Assembly: GCF_003991425.1 (NCBI RefSeq)
Contig: NZ_CP034346.1
Location: 3,881,501 to 3,945,500 of the forward strand
DNA from: Paenibacillus lutimineralis
GTDB taxonomy: Bacteria > Bacillota > Bacilli > Paenibacillales > Paenibacillaceae
DNA length: 64,000 nt
Direction of reading: 5' to 3'
In this document: positions 18,035-26,759 of the stretch, piece by piece
How the letters are laid out: every line of letters starts with the position of its first letter
Numbering within the stretch: the stretch's first letter is position 1
Notes under the pieces: model-generated
The model's database searches: none
Told to the model about the DNA's origin: nothing
Seen by the model: only the letters and a program-made list of their open reading frames with translations
Made by a program: the position numbers and the translations under genes

Positions 18035-19780
18035 ATGTTTTCTGTATTAAAAAATTTAGGCTGGTTCTTCGGGCAGGAAAAAAGGCGCTACCTGATTGGA
18101 GTGACCTTCCTGATTCTCGTCGGCATTGTGGAGCTTGCTCCACCGCGCTTGCTTGGCAACGCCATTGATGAAATCGTCACCGGCTCCATTACCTGGGGCT
18201 CGCTGACCAAGTATATATTGCTCATTCTTGGTGTACTGGCATTTATCTATATGATTACTTATGTGTGGATGCACAAATTGTTCGGCGGCTCCAATCTGGT
18301 CGAACGGCTGCTTCGTACCCGGTTCATGAACCATCTGCTGCGGATGACGCCTCCGTTCTTTGAGCGCAGCCGTACGGGCGATCTGATGGCTCGGGCGACG
18401 AACGACCTGCGTGCAGTATCAACGACCGTTGGCTTCGGAATGCTGACTTTGACCGATTCCACGGCTTATTTAACCACTATTTTGGTCGCCATGGGAACGC
18501 TCATTAGCTGGAAGCTGACACTTGCAGCCATCCTCCCTCTGCCATTTATTGCATTAGCGATGAAAATATATGGGAAGATCATTCATGAACGCTACACACT
18601 AGCCCAGGACGCATTCGGCGGCATGAACGACCAGGTCCTGGAATCGGTTGCCGGCATACGCGTCATCCGCGCTTATGTCCAGGAACGCAATGACGAGCAA
18701 AGATTCGAAGATATTACGAATGATGTCTACAGGAAGAACTTGGCGGTTGCTAAGGTCGATGCTTATTTTGAACCAACCATCCGCCTGTTCGTTGGACTTA
18801 GTTATGCGATTGGCCTAACCTACGGGATCTACCTTGTGTTCCAGAATGAACTGACCCTGGGCGATCTTGTCTCCTTCAATATGTACTTAGGGATGATGAT
18901 CTGGCCGATGTTCGCGATCGGCGAACTAATCAACGTCATGCAGCGCGGCGGAGCTTCACTCGATCGGGTGAATGAGACGCTGAATGTCAAGCCTGACGTA
19001 CAGGACATCGATAATCCGGTGCATGTGGAGTCGCCTGACAGTATACAATTTAAAAATGTCACCTTCCGCTATCCTACCTCTACGGTAAATAATCTTGAGC
19101 AGATTGACCTGACGATTCGCCGCGGCGAGACGCTGGGCATCGTCGGTAGAACGGGCAGCGGAAAATCAACTTTACTGAAGCAAATTCTGCATGAATATCC
19201 ACTTGGAGATGGGCAGATTACGATTTCCGATGAACCTCTGCAGAATATTGCCCTGAACCAGTTGCACGGCTGGATCGGCTATGTTCCTCAGGAACAGATT
19301 CTGTTCTCCAAGACGGTGCGGCAGAACATCCAATTTGGCTTGCCGAATGCACCGGATGAGCAGATTCTGGAGGCCATACGCACCGCCGCTTTTGATCAGG
19401 ATTTGGGAACCTTGTCCGATGGGCTCGACACCCTGGTCGGCGAGAAGGGCGTGGCTCTCTCCGGCGGACAGAAACAGCGCGTATCATTGGCCAGAGCATT
19501 TATTGCCGACCCGGACATCCTGATCCTGGACGATGCCTTGTCCGCAGTAGATGCCCGAACTGAAGCCCGCATTATCGATAACATACGAAGCAAACGCTCC
19601 AGCAAGACGACACTGATCTCGACCCACCGCCTGTCTGCTATTGAACATGCTGACTGGATCGTCGTGCTGGAGAAAGGACGAATCGTAGAGCAAGGTACCC
19701 ATGAGACACTGCTGCGAGAGGGCGGCTGGTACCTTGAGCAATACGAACGTCAACAGGTGGAATCAAGCCTGGACGACTAA
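18035..19780 (+). CDS. bmrC: Multidrug ABC exporter subunit, BmrC/YheI type
   Basis: A 581-residue half-transporter: six membrane segments (residues 15-300), then a nucleotide-binding domain with Walker A GRTGSGKST near 370 and signature LSGGQKQRV near 475. Walker B reads LILDDALSAVDA, with Asp where the catalytic Glu should be, marking the degenerate site of a heterodimeric exporter such as BmrCD or LmrCD. Its partner follows at 19797. AAGGAGG (18018-18024) precedes the ATG. Likely exports hydrophobic drugs; expression is probably set by the attenuator upstream. Confidence 0.9.
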   Translation: MFSVLKNLGWFFGQEKRRYLIGVTFLILVGIVELAPPRLLGNAIDEIVTGSITWGSLTKYILLILGVLAFIYMITYVWMHKLFGGSNLVERLLRTRFMNHLLRMTPPFFERSRTGDLMARATNDLRAVSTTVGFGMLTLTDSTAYLTTILVAMGTLISWKLTLAAILPLPFIALAMKIYGKIIHERYTLAQDAFGGMNDQVLESVAGIRVIRAYVQERNDEQRFEDITNDVYRKNLAVAKVDAYFEPTIRLFVGLSYAIGLTYGIYLVFQNELTLGDLVSFNMYLGMMIWPMFAIGELINVMQRGGASLDRVNETLNVKPDVQDIDNPVHVESPDSIQFKNVTFRYPTSTVNNLEQIDLTIRRGETLGIVGRTGSGKSTLLKQILHEYPLGDGQITISDEPLQNIALNQLHGWIGYVPQEQILFSKTVRQNIQFGLPNAPDEQILEAIRTAAFDQDLGTLSDGLDTLVGEKGVALSGGQKQRVSLARAFIADPDILILDDALSAVDARTEARIIDNIRSKRSSKTTLISTHRLSAIEHADWIVVLEKGRIVEQGTHETLLREGGWYLEQYERQQVESSLDD

Positions 19781-19796
19781 GGAGGTATCCAAAGAA

Positions 19797-21869
19797 TTGC
19801 ACACCAATGTTGCTAAATCACTTTTTAAATACGCCTTAACGGCTAAAAATACGTTTATACTCGCACTTGTTATGCTGGCGATCGGTGTAGCCGCCGATTT
19901 GGCCGGCCCGTTCATCGCCCGCTCCATGATCGACGATCATATGCTTGCCATTGAACGACCTTTCTTCGAGACAAACAATCCAGGCGGTTCGGAGACCGTT
20001 AAATTCGATGGCCGGTACTTTAAGCGCGGCGATCGTTTCTCGGATGGAGAAGCTAAAGGAAATGAAGCACGCCTGATTCAGGCAGGCACTTCCTTCATCT
20101 TCGTCGAGCAATCGATCGCAGATGTGACGGGGAAACGAAGCTATCAAGACGGTATTCTGACGATCAATAAGAATGGAGAAATTCAGCAATACCCGGGACA
20201 GAAACTAAGCTCATCCGAGCTATTTGCCTTCTACAAGCCTGAGGTTCCTGGAATAATTCAACTGGTCGGCTGGTATTTCGTCTTCCTGGCGATCTCCATC
20301 ATCATGGAATTCGGCAAAACCTATTGGCTGCAGTCTTCTGCCAACAAAGTCATCCAGAAACTGCGCATTGACGTTTACGCCCATATCCAGCGCCTTCCGG
20401 TACACTTCTTTGATAATTTACCGGCTGGTAAGGTCGTATCACGGGTTACAAATGATACCGAAGCGGTCAAGGACTTGTTCATCGCGGTATTATCCAACTT
20501 TTTCTCCGGGGTCATTAATATGATCGGGGTCTATGTCGCCTTGTTCCTGCTTGATTTCCGCCTAGGACTGATCTGCTTGTTCGTCGTTCCTGTCATTTGG
20601 GCCTGGGTTGTGCTGTACCGCAAGTTTGCGACCAAATATAATACGATCATCCGCTCTCGTCTGAGCGAGATCAACGCGATCATCAATGAATCGATTCAGG
20701 GCATGTCGATCATCCGTATCTTCCGCCGCGAAGCACAGACGAAGGAAGAGTTCGAGAATCTGAACAATGATTATATGAAGCATCAGAATAAAATGCTTAA
20801 TCTTAATGCCCTGACCTCCCATAACCTGGTTAACGTAATTCGCAGTCTCTCCTTCGCCGTTGTATTATGGTTCTTCGGTTCGGAGCAGCTTAGCGGAGCC
20901 GGCATCATCTCGCTTGGTGTCCTATACGCCTTCGTTGACGTCCTAGGTCGGCTGTTCCAGCCGATTACAGGTATGGTCAACCAGCTCGCTGCACTGGATT
21001 CCTCCATGGTGTCTGCCGGAAGAGTATTCGCGCTTATGGATGAGCCGGGCGAAGAGGTAACAGACGGTTCGATGCCGCGTTACAAAGGAAATGTGGAATT
21101 TAAGGATGTATCCTTCGCTTATAAGCGTGATTATGTCCTGAAAAATATATCCTTCGAGGCCAAGCAAGGACAGACGGTTGCCCTCGTTGGTCATACCGGC
21201 TCCGGTAAGAGCTCGATCATCAACCTTCTGTTCCGCTTCTACGATCCGCAGAAAGGAACGATCACGATCGATGGGCAGCCAATCAAGGAACTGCCAAAGC
21301 AGTGGATTAGACAGCATATGGGCATCGTACTGCAGGATCCGTATCTGTTCACCGGCACGATTGCCTCCAACGTCAGTCTCGGTGACGAGCATATCCCCCG
21401 TGAGCGGATTGAGAAAGCGCTGGATGATGTCGGAGCCACGCGCATTCTAGCCCATCTTCCTAAAGGCCTGGATGAGCCCGTTGTGGAGAAAGGCAGTACG
21501 TTATCCGCAGGCGAACGGCAGTTAATCTCCTTCGCGCGGGCGCTAGCCTTCGATCCAGCGATTCTGATTCTCGATGAAGCTACAGCTAACATCGACACCG
21601 AGACCGAAGCCCTCATACAAGAGGCGCTGGAAGTACTGAAGCGCGGGCGCACAACCTTCATCATCGCGCACCGTCTGTCGACCATTCGTAGTGCCGACCA
21701 GATTCTGCTGCTGCATCGCGGTGAAATCGTCGAACGCGGCACTCATGACGAACTGCTGGCCAAGGGCGGACGCTATTATCAGATGTACCGCTTGCAGCAC
21801 GGATCGGGCGATCCACAAGCATCGCCGACTGCTCCCACTGCTGCCTCATCTGCTTCAGCGCTAGTATAA
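19797..21869 (+). CDS. bmrD: Multidrug ABC exporter subunit, BmrD/YheH type
   Basis: A 690-residue half-transporter. After the first membrane helix comes an extra extracytoplasmic segment of about 100 residues (near 65-165), as in BmrD. The ATPase domain has Walker A GHTGSGKSS, canonical Walker B LILDEATANID with the catalytic Glu, but signature LSAGERQLIS instead of LSGGQ. These differences complement those of the partner, giving one active and one degenerate site. I choose a TTG start at 19797 with AAGGAGGT (19779-19786) overlapping the bmrC stop; longer starts lack a ribosome site. Confidence 0.88.
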   Translation: MHTNVAKSLFKYALTAKNTFILALVMLAIGVAADLAGPFIARSMIDDHMLAIERPFFETNNPGGSETVKFDGRYFKRGDRFSDGEAKGNEARLIQAGTSFIFVEQSIADVTGKRSYQDGILTINKNGEIQQYPGQKLSSSELFAFYKPEVPGIIQLVGWYFVFLAISIIMEFGKTYWLQSSANKVIQKLRIDVYAHIQRLPVHFFDNLPAGKVVSRVTNDTEAVKDLFIAVLSNFFSGVINMIGVYVALFLLDFRLGLICLFVVPVIWAWVVLYRKFATKYNTIIRSRLSEINAIINESIQGMSIIRIFRREAQTKEEFENLNNDYMKHQNKMLNLNALTSHNLVNVIRSLSFAVVLWFFGSEQLSGAGIISLGVLYAFVDVLGRLFQPITGMVNQLAALDSSMVSAGRVFALMDEPGEEVTDGSMPRYKGNVEFKDVSFAYKRDYVLKNISFEAKQGQTVALVGHTGSGKSSIINLLFRFYDPQKGTITIDGQPIKELPKQWIRQHMGIVLQDPYLFTGTIASNVSLGDEHIPRERIEKALDDVGATRILAHLPKGLDEPVVEKGSTLSAGERQLISFARALAFDPAILILDEATANIDTETEALIQEALEVLKRGRTTFIIAHRLSTIRSADQILLLHRGEIVERGTHDELLAKGGRYYQMYRLQHGSGDPQASPTAPTAASSASALV

Positions 21870-21912
21870 TGCTTAAGGTTTGACCCACAAAGCTAGCGAC
21901 GATATAACTTAA

Positions 21913-21956
21913 AAAGAGCAAGTATCAAGGTACAACCACCTCGGTACTTGCTCTTT
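21913..21956. terminator. Bidirectional terminator
   Basis: 12-bp stem AAAGAGCAAGTA / TACTTGCTCTTT with a structured loop, between the bmrD-like gene and the convergent MFS gene. Confidence 0.75.
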
Positions 21957-22027
21957 ATGTTTGATAGAGATGTCTTGAATTTTCCTATCATATATTCTGT
22001 ATCATTTCTTCTTTAAGCAGTTCAAGC

Positions 22028-23728
22028 TCAAGTTATGTTCATCGTCGACTGATCCGCTGACTTGCCCGAATCTTTTCTTGCTCTGCGCTTATCGCTCATC
22101 CATGCAAATATAATCCCTGGTGATATCATTAAGCTAGCGTAGATAAAGGATTTACGGAAGCCATTAACAGAAGCTTGCTTCATATCGGCTCCGGCTGATG
22201 TGAGCAATAGCTTTACTTCCTTCATTTGATCGTCCCTGACTGAGGCAAATGCCTTTTGCTGCTCTGGATCAAGCTTGGCTACAGCTGTCTCCATCCCCTT
22301 CGCGATCCGACCTGCCACCTCTTCCTCTTGAAACTCACTTCCTGATCCAGTCTGCATGTTGTTTCCTATTTCATCCACTGTTGCAACGAGCACCTCTTTG
22401 ATCATTGGCATTAGCCGCTGATTCTCGTTCACTTGCTCCAAAATGTGCACCTTTTCGGTTTGCATTTCTCCACTTATACTTTGCTGCAGCAAGGTAACGA
22501 TGACGGCCACCCCCAATACACTGCCTATCGATTTAGTCATATTCATAATACCTGATGCTATACCGACTTTCTCTTCAGGTACATGGCGGACTCCTGCCGA
22601 CATCACCGGTGGCATCGTCAAGCCGACACCGATTCCGGCAATAAATAATCGAAGCAGCACATCGCCTAGTGGAGACTGAGCATCCAAACTGCTCATAGCG
22701 TAAATGGCGCCGAAAATGACCGCAACCCCTGCCGATCCAAACCAGCGGCTACCGAATTTATTAGATAACGAACCTGATATCGCCGAACTGATGATTGAGC
22801 CAGCAGCTAATATCGATAAGACTAGCCCTGCCTTTAACTCCGTCATTCCCATCTCCCGGGTCAGGAAAAAGGAAGTCAGCAGAGCCAGATTGGATAATGC
22901 CGCTCCGACAATAAACATCGCCAGTGAAGTGCCGTTAAACTCCTTTATTTTCAGAAGTACTAGCGGAAGCATTGGATCCTTTTCCCGCGACTGCAAATAG
23001 AAGAATAAAACGGCAAATATCAGCCCAGAGCTGATCAACGAATAGAATTCGATTGAATTCCAGCCATAATCATTCGCCTTAATAAAAGCGTAAGTAATAA
23101 GTAGCATACCGGCGGTAATAGACAACATGCCGCTATAGTCCACCCTCTTACCTGCCGTTTCATCCCGTGATTCTTTAATAAACAGGAGGGTCAGCAAGAT
23201 GCTTAAAAGACCTAGCGGAACATTAACATAGAAGATCCATTGCCAATTAAGTTTTTCTGTTAAGATCCCACCCAGCGATGGCCCGCTGGCTGCGGCAAGT
23301 CCTGCAATTGCTCCCCATATGCCGATGATCATCCCATGCTTCTCTTTTGGAAAAGTCGTCGTCGTGAGTGGAATTGTTACTGGCACGATGATGGCTCCGG
23401 CTAGTCCCTGTATCGCTCTGAACAAAATTAGCATGCCAAGCGAGCTCGATAGTCCGGCAAGCAAAGAAGACAACGTAAACAATACTAATCCTAGAATAAA
23501 TATTTTTTTGCGTCCGAACTGATCTGCCAGTCTTGACGCTGTCAAAATCAGTGCGGCAAAGGCCAAATTGTAACCGTTCATGACCCATGAAATTTGCGAA
23601 ACCGTACCCCCGAAATAGCGTGTCATTTCAGGCAGAGCAATGTTTACTATCGTTGTATCAAGTAAGGCCATAAAATATCCTAACAAAATGGCTGAAAAAG
23701 CCAGCACAGCTCTTAATCGTGTATTCAT
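22028..23728 (-). CDS. MFS multidrug transporter, DHA2 (EmrB/QacA) family
   Basis: A 566-residue proton-driven exporter with about 14 membrane segments. DHA2 marks are LDTTIVNIALPEM in helix 1, SRLADQFGRKK after helix 2, and ASGPSLGGIL in helix 5. A long hydrophilic loop of about 100 residues (from about 415) lies before the last helix, as in YhgE/QacA-type members. It is divergent from the TetR gene; their shared control region has three palindromes. AAAGGAG precedes the ATG. Confidence 0.92.
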   Translation of the reverse strand: MNTRLRAVLAFSAILLGYFMALLDTTIVNIALPEMTRYFGGTVSQISWVMNGYNLAFAALILTASRLADQFGRKKIFILGLVLFTLSSLLAGLSSSLGMLILFRAIQGLAGAIIVPVTIPLTTTTFPKEKHGMIIGIWGAIAGLAAASGPSLGGILTEKLNWQWIFYVNVPLGLLSILLTLLFIKESRDETAGKRVDYSGMLSITAGMLLITYAFIKANDYGWNSIEFYSLISSGLIFAVLFFYLQSREKDPMLPLVLLKIKEFNGTSLAMFIVGAALSNLALLTSFFLTREMGMTELKAGLVLSILAAGSIISSAISGSLSNKFGSRWFGSAGVAVIFGAIYAMSSLDAQSPLGDVLLRLFIAGIGVGLTMPPVMSAGVRHVPEEKVGIASGIMNMTKSIGSVLGVAVIVTLLQQSISGEMQTEKVHILEQVNENQRLMPMIKEVLVATVDEIGNNMQTGSGSEFQEEEVAGRIAKGMETAVAKLDPEQQKAFASVRDDQMKEVKLLLTSAGADMKQASVNGFRKSFIYASLMISPGIIFAWMSDKRRARKDSGKSADQSTMNIT

Positions 23729-23750
23729 CTCTTACACTCCTTTACGTAAT

Positions 23751-23766
23751 ATGAACTTCAGTTCAC
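23751..23766. promoter_or_regulatory. TetR operator candidate 1
   Basis: ATGAACTTCAGTTCAC, a 16-bp near-palindrome just downstream of the MFS promoter -10 box. Confidence 0.75.
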
Positions 23767-23772
23767 TTTTTG

Positions 23773-23802
23773 ATTATATGAACCTTAGTTCATGTTTGTC
23801 AA
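23773..23802 (-). promoter_or_regulatory. Promoter of the MFS exporter gene
   Basis: On the minus strand TTGACA (23797-23802), 18 bases, TATAAT (23773-23778): both hexamers are perfect. Operator 2 fills the spacer. Confidence 0.8.
23778..23793. promoter_or_regulatory. TetR operator candidate 2
   Basis: ATGAACCTTAGTTCAT, a near-perfect palindrome lying between the -35 and -10 boxes of the MFS promoter. Confidence 0.8.
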
Positions 23803-23809
23803 CAAAATT

Positions 23810-23825
23810 ATGAACTTAAGTTCAT
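23810..23825. promoter_or_regulatory. TetR operator candidate 3
   Basis: ATGAACTTAAGTTCAT, a perfect 16-bp palindrome, just upstream of the tetR promoter -35 box. Confidence 0.8.
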
Positions 23826-23831
23826 GTTTCA

Positions 23832-23860
23832 TTGACAGGCCTACTATTCTCACCTACAAT
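23832..23860 (+). promoter_or_regulatory. Promoter of the TetR regulator gene
   Basis: TTGACA (23832-23837), 17 bases, TACAAT (23855-23860). Transcription would start only about ten bases before the ribosome site. Confidence 0.8.
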
Positions 23861-23887
23861 CGTAATTACAAAGGGGGCAATGAAGAA

Positions 23888-24511
23888 GTGACCGAGAACG
23901 AGTACGAGAGCAAAATCCGAATACCCCGGCAAGAACGGAGCATCAAAACAAAAGAAACCATTTTGCAAGCAGCGATGGAGCTTTTTTCCGAGAAAGGCTA
24001 TCATGGTACCAACACAAAAGAGATCGCTGCTGCGGCAGGTGTATCCACCGGCAGCTTCTATTCTTATTACAAAGACAAACGAGCCGTATTTTTAGATTCA
24101 CTGATTATTTATAATAATACGCTCGTAGAGCGGATCGATACCTATCTTGACGGAGTGGACTTCCAGTCCATGGACAAGATTGATTTTATTCGGGAGGTAA
24201 TCGATAGCCTTATATTCTCTCACAAGGTGTTTACCGAGTTCCACAAGGAATTAGCCGTGATGTATAATTCAGACCCTGAAGTTCAAACGCTTATGGATAC
24301 ACAATTTGAATTCGGACGCCGGAAAACTCTCGATTACTTATTAATGAACCCTGAGGAACTCAAAGTGGACAATCTTGAAGCCGCTTCTGTCGTCATATTT
24401 GAGACACTGAACAGAGTCGTGGATCTCATCGTCTTCTCTCCTCAAATTGTCGATGTCGAACAGCTAAAAACCGAGCTTGCAAAGATGCTCGTAGCTTATT
24501 TATATAAATAA
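23888..24511 (+). CDS. TetR/AcrR family transcriptional regulator
   Basis: A 207-residue repressor with an N-terminal TetR helix-turn-helix (TKETILQAAMELFSEKGYHG, then TKEIAAAAGVSTGSFYSYYK) and an all-helical ligand domain. Divergent from the MFS gene, which it most likely represses through the palindromes at 23751-23825. The start is the GTG at 23888, ten bases after AAGGGGG; the ATG at 23792 would lie inside operator 2 and upstream of the promoter, so it is rejected. Confidence 0.9.
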   Translation: MTENEYESKIRIPRQERSIKTKETILQAAMELFSEKGYHGTNTKEIAAAAGVSTGSFYSYYKDKRAVFLDSLIIYNNTLVERIDTYLDGVDFQSMDKIDFIREVIDSLIFSHKVFTEFHKELAVMYNSDPEVQTLMDTQFEFGRRKTLDYLLMNPEELKVDNLEAASVVIFETLNRVVDLIVFSPQIVDVEQLKTELAKMLVAYLYK

Positions 24512-24544
24512 TGAAATCATGTAATCTGAAAACTCATTATAAAT

Positions 24545-24580
24545 GTAAACAACGCAGCCCGATCAGGCTGCGTTGTTTAC
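24545..24580. terminator. Bidirectional terminator
   Basis: Perfect 15-bp stem GTAAACAACGCAGCC / GGCTGCGTTGTTTAC with a 6-base loop between convergent genes. Confidence 0.88.
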
Positions 24581-24599
24581 GTCTGTACTATCGAATTGT

Positions 24600-25517
24600 T
24601 TATTTCAACCGTTTAAGCTCCATCGGTGATGTATCGTGAACCAGCGCGACCTTATAGGAGCTAGAAATATAAGTTTCCGTTTTCGTCGTTGTAATGACCT
24701 GCGGATACATTTGCCCCGGCTTAGGAGAGAGCAGCTCATAATAGATGGTCGCTACCTGATCCTTGCCGAACTCCACCTTAGTAACGGCAATCCCGTATCC
24801 TGGGTTCGGCTGGTTCTCACGCTGTAGAATTACTTTGTTGATCTGGTCATTCACTTTTTCCATACTATACGTGACTTCGTCCTGCATCGGATCATCCGCT
24901 TTCCTGTGATTATCTACAAACTCGCGGCTATTGTAGACCCATTTTGCTGCTTCTATTCGGGTGAGAGGCTGTTTGGCGTGGAACTTGCCCGCATCATCCA
25001 GCTCTGTAATCTTCATAAGCAGCAAAGCTTGAACACTGTTAAAATAACTCGTCGTTACTTCATCGGCATCCGCGATCTGAATAAGCATAGCTATGAGTGG
25101 ATAATCACCGGTCGCATGGATACCTTGCTGCAGCAGGATGGCGAATTGTTCCCGTGTAAGCTCCTTACTGACCGAGAAGCCTTGCGGCAATTCGATTCCA
25201 TTGTCCGCCGCGATCACCAGCGACTCATCATACCAATGCCAATTTTTATCCGTATTTTGGGAACTCACCTGGTTATCAGGCTTGGCCTTCAATCCCAATG
25301 CCTGTACGATCATATGAACGCCCTGAGCCCCGTTCACCTTACCGAGCGGAACGAACTTATCCTTCGTCATCCCTTGGATAATTCCTCTATCCTGCAGGGA
25401 TTCAACCATTCGCGCATCGTCCCCCTGTACATCATTAAATGCCGATGCAGCAGGAACAAGTAGGAGCGACCCCGTTAGAAGTGCCGCAACAGCCAGATTT
25501 AATTTCTTTATTTTCAC
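24600..25517 (-). CDS. Secreted S-layer-homology protein with PrcB-type C-terminus
   Basis: A 305-residue exported protein: signal peptide (LNLAVAALLTGSLLLVPAAS), then three SLH repeats (FNDVQGDDARMVESLQDRGI near 27; WHWYDESLVIAADNGIELP near 95; YFNSVQALLLMKITELDDAG near 158), which bind pyruvylated wall polymer. The C-terminal 75 residues (YGIAVTKVEFGKDQVATIYY ...) resemble the PrcB C-terminal domain found in protease-associated proteins. No enzyme domain is present. Role in the cell envelope is inferred. Confidence 0.85.
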   Translation of the reverse strand: MKIKKLNLAVAALLTGSLLLVPAASAFNDVQGDDARMVESLQDRGIIQGMTKDKFVPLGKVNGAQGVHMIVQALGLKAKPDNQVSSQNTDKNWHWYDESLVIAADNGIELPQGFSVSKELTREQFAILLQQGIHATGDYPLIAMLIQIADADEVTTSYFNSVQALLLMKITELDDAGKFHAKQPLTRIEAAKWVYNSREFVDNHRKADDPMQDEVTYSMEKVNDQINKVILQRENQPNPGYGIAVTKVEFGKDQVATIYYELLSPKPGQMYPQVITTTKTETYISSSYKVALVHDTSPMELKRLK

Positions 25518-25571
25518 GATAGATCACCTCTGCTCCCATAGACGTACACAGTCGCCAAATGTTGCACTATT

Positions 25572-25663
25572 TTCCCAGATCAATCTGGTTGAACAATTGC
25601 TCAGTATATTGCTGCAGTTTAATCTCCATCACCCTGGCTCATCGCAGAATGTCCGCAGCTGCC
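25572..25663 (-). pseudogene. Fragment of the 34035-34490 gene
   Basis: About 90 bases match the last 30 codons of the gene at 34035-34490 at roughly 85 percent identity (CCAGATCAATCTGG, GTATATTGCTGCAGT, CTCCATCA, GCAGAATGTCCGCAGCT), with a one-base deletion that breaks the frame. No start. A shorter copy lies at 27506-27561. Confidence 0.7.
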
Positions 25664-25673
25664 TGGTATGTAC

Positions 25674-25711
25674 AACAATCCCACCTACCGATCAAGGTAA
25701 GTGGGATTGTT
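25674..25711. terminator. Terminator-like hairpin (repeated at 27704)
   Basis: AACAATCCCACCTACC and GGTAAGTGGGATTGTT form a 16-bp stem with one mismatch. A near copy stands at 27704-27735; both follow a fragment of the same gene. Confidence 0.7.
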
Positions 25712-25790
25712 CAAGGTTTTCCGGATTCTCACCAGTCCGGACGGTAAGTTCCAATCTCTCGTGCATTAAGGCAAGTGTAATTCCAGCAGT

Positions 25791-25949
25791 CTATTGCTTC
25801 GACTTTTGGGATGCACCTTTAGAGGCTTTTGCATCTGCACCAGCTACAGCAGCGCCTGTTTCTTCCGCAAATTCCGTATTAAGATTTGGAACACCCAATT
25901 TCTTTTTTACTTGCTTGGACCTATGCTTCGCATTATTCTGGTTGTTCAT
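25791..25949 (-). CDS. Gamma-type small acid-soluble spore protein
   Basis: A 52-residue, Lys/Ala/Gln-rich protein: NNQNNAKHRSKQVKKKLGVP at the start, then NTEFAEETGAAV, which matches the TEFASET motif cut by the germination protease in gamma-type SASPs. Such proteins store amino acids in the spore. The start at 25949 follows GGAGGTG; longer frames lack a ribosome site. Shorter than SspE because there is a single motif rather than repeats. Confidence 0.72.
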   Translation of the reverse strand: MNNQNNAKHRSKQVKKKLGVPNLNTEFAEETGAAVAGADAKASKGASQKSKQ

Positions 25950-26152
25950 CACTTTACACCTCCTCAAGTCGTATGAATCGGCAATTATCTGAACGGTTTG
26001 AGATAACCACGGTTTACTCAATTAGTATTATGTGATGAACAGCTTCACCCTATGCTGTTTTCGGCTTCTTCTGCTCTCATAATCCTCCCAGCTCTATGCT
26101 TTTTGGGTTCGATCTCCTGTACCTTTTCTGTCCATCCACCACTTTGTCATTC

Positions 26153-26491
26153 TTACTCCTCTTCTAATACAGCTAATAGAGCAGCTTTACATATAGCACT
26201 TTCAGCAGTAACATCTACAACGTTAATACTCTTTTTTTCGTCCCTATAAAACGTTGCCTCCCACCGTTCCCCTTCATTGTTTAAAATGAAAAGCCAACCT
26301 TTCTTCTTCATTTCCTTTACAACATCAAATGCCGCATGGACGTCTCTACTATAGTCCCTCGGGTAGAAAGACGTATTGCCTCGCAAGAATCTCCCGGATC
26401 TATGCTTATCAGGTTGATACTCAAAAACCTCTAAAGCCACGGCATAATTTAAATTTTCAAGTTCAGAGTCTAGTATATCTTCAGGTGTCAT
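26153..26491 (-). CDS. Hypothetical protein, 112 residues
   Basis: A small soluble protein (TPEDILDSELENLNYAVALE at the start, YSRDVHAAFDVVKEMKKKGW in the middle, ending AICKAALLAVLEEE). The pattern of a Y/W-rich sheet with a terminal helix recalls the many phage-type DUF2591-like proteins that modify phage products, but this is only a resemblance. AGAAGGAGAG precedes the ATG. Confidence 0.65.
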   Translation of the reverse strand: MTPEDILDSELENLNYAVALEVFEYQPDKHRSGRFLRGNTSFYPRDYSRDVHAAFDVVKEMKKKGWLFILNNEGERWEATFYRDEKKSINVVDVTAESAICKAALLAVLEEE

Positions 26492-26604
26492 ACTTCTCTC
26501 TCCTTCTCTAAGGGACTAAGCCCTACCTGATCCGTTCTATCTCAATGTCATCACCCAAATTTACTTTCTTATTCAATTTCATTTGATTACTTTCTACTGT
26601 GAGT

Positions 26605-26633
26605 TTGACCAGCGGATGATTCGTTTGTTAAAA
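26605..26633 (+). promoter_or_regulatory. Promoter of the cat leader and gene
   Basis: TTGACC (26605-26610), 17 bases, TTAAAA (26628-26633). Confidence 0.65.
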
Positions 26634-26664
26634 TCAAACTACAAATAGGAAAAGGATGAGGACG

Positions 26665-26718
26665 ATGGTTCGTCGTTTGAAACGGTTTAAAAATGTTGCT
26701 ATTGCACTAAGCTTCTAA
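26665..26718 (+). CDS. Leader peptide of the chloramphenicol acetyltransferase gene
   Basis: A 17-residue ORF, MVRRLKRFKNVAIALSF, after AAGGATGAGGA. Its stop codon (26716-26718) lies inside the left arm of the hairpin at 26711-26748. This is the arrangement of inducible cat and erm genes, in which a drug-stalled ribosome on the leader opens the hairpin that limits translation of the main gene. Confidence 0.75.
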   Translation: MVRRLKRFKNVAIALSF

Positions 26719-26753
26719 GTAAAAAAGTGATTCATACTACTTAGAAGCGAGGG
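26711..26753 (+). promoter_or_regulatory. Translation-attenuation hairpin before cat
   Basis: Perfect 11-bp stem GCTTCTAAGTA (26711-26721) / TACTTAGAAGC (26738-26748), 16-base loop. The cat ribosome site GAGGG (26749-26753) starts at the very next base, so the closed stem would hinder 30S binding. There is no T-run, so this is not a terminator. Confidence 0.75.
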
Positions 26754-26759
26754 AAAATA

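Noticed and set aside
17965..18168. 67-codon ORF between the attenuator and bmrC
   Set aside because: It overlaps the bmrC start in another frame, lacks a ribosome site, and the AAGGAGG at 18018 clearly serves bmrC.
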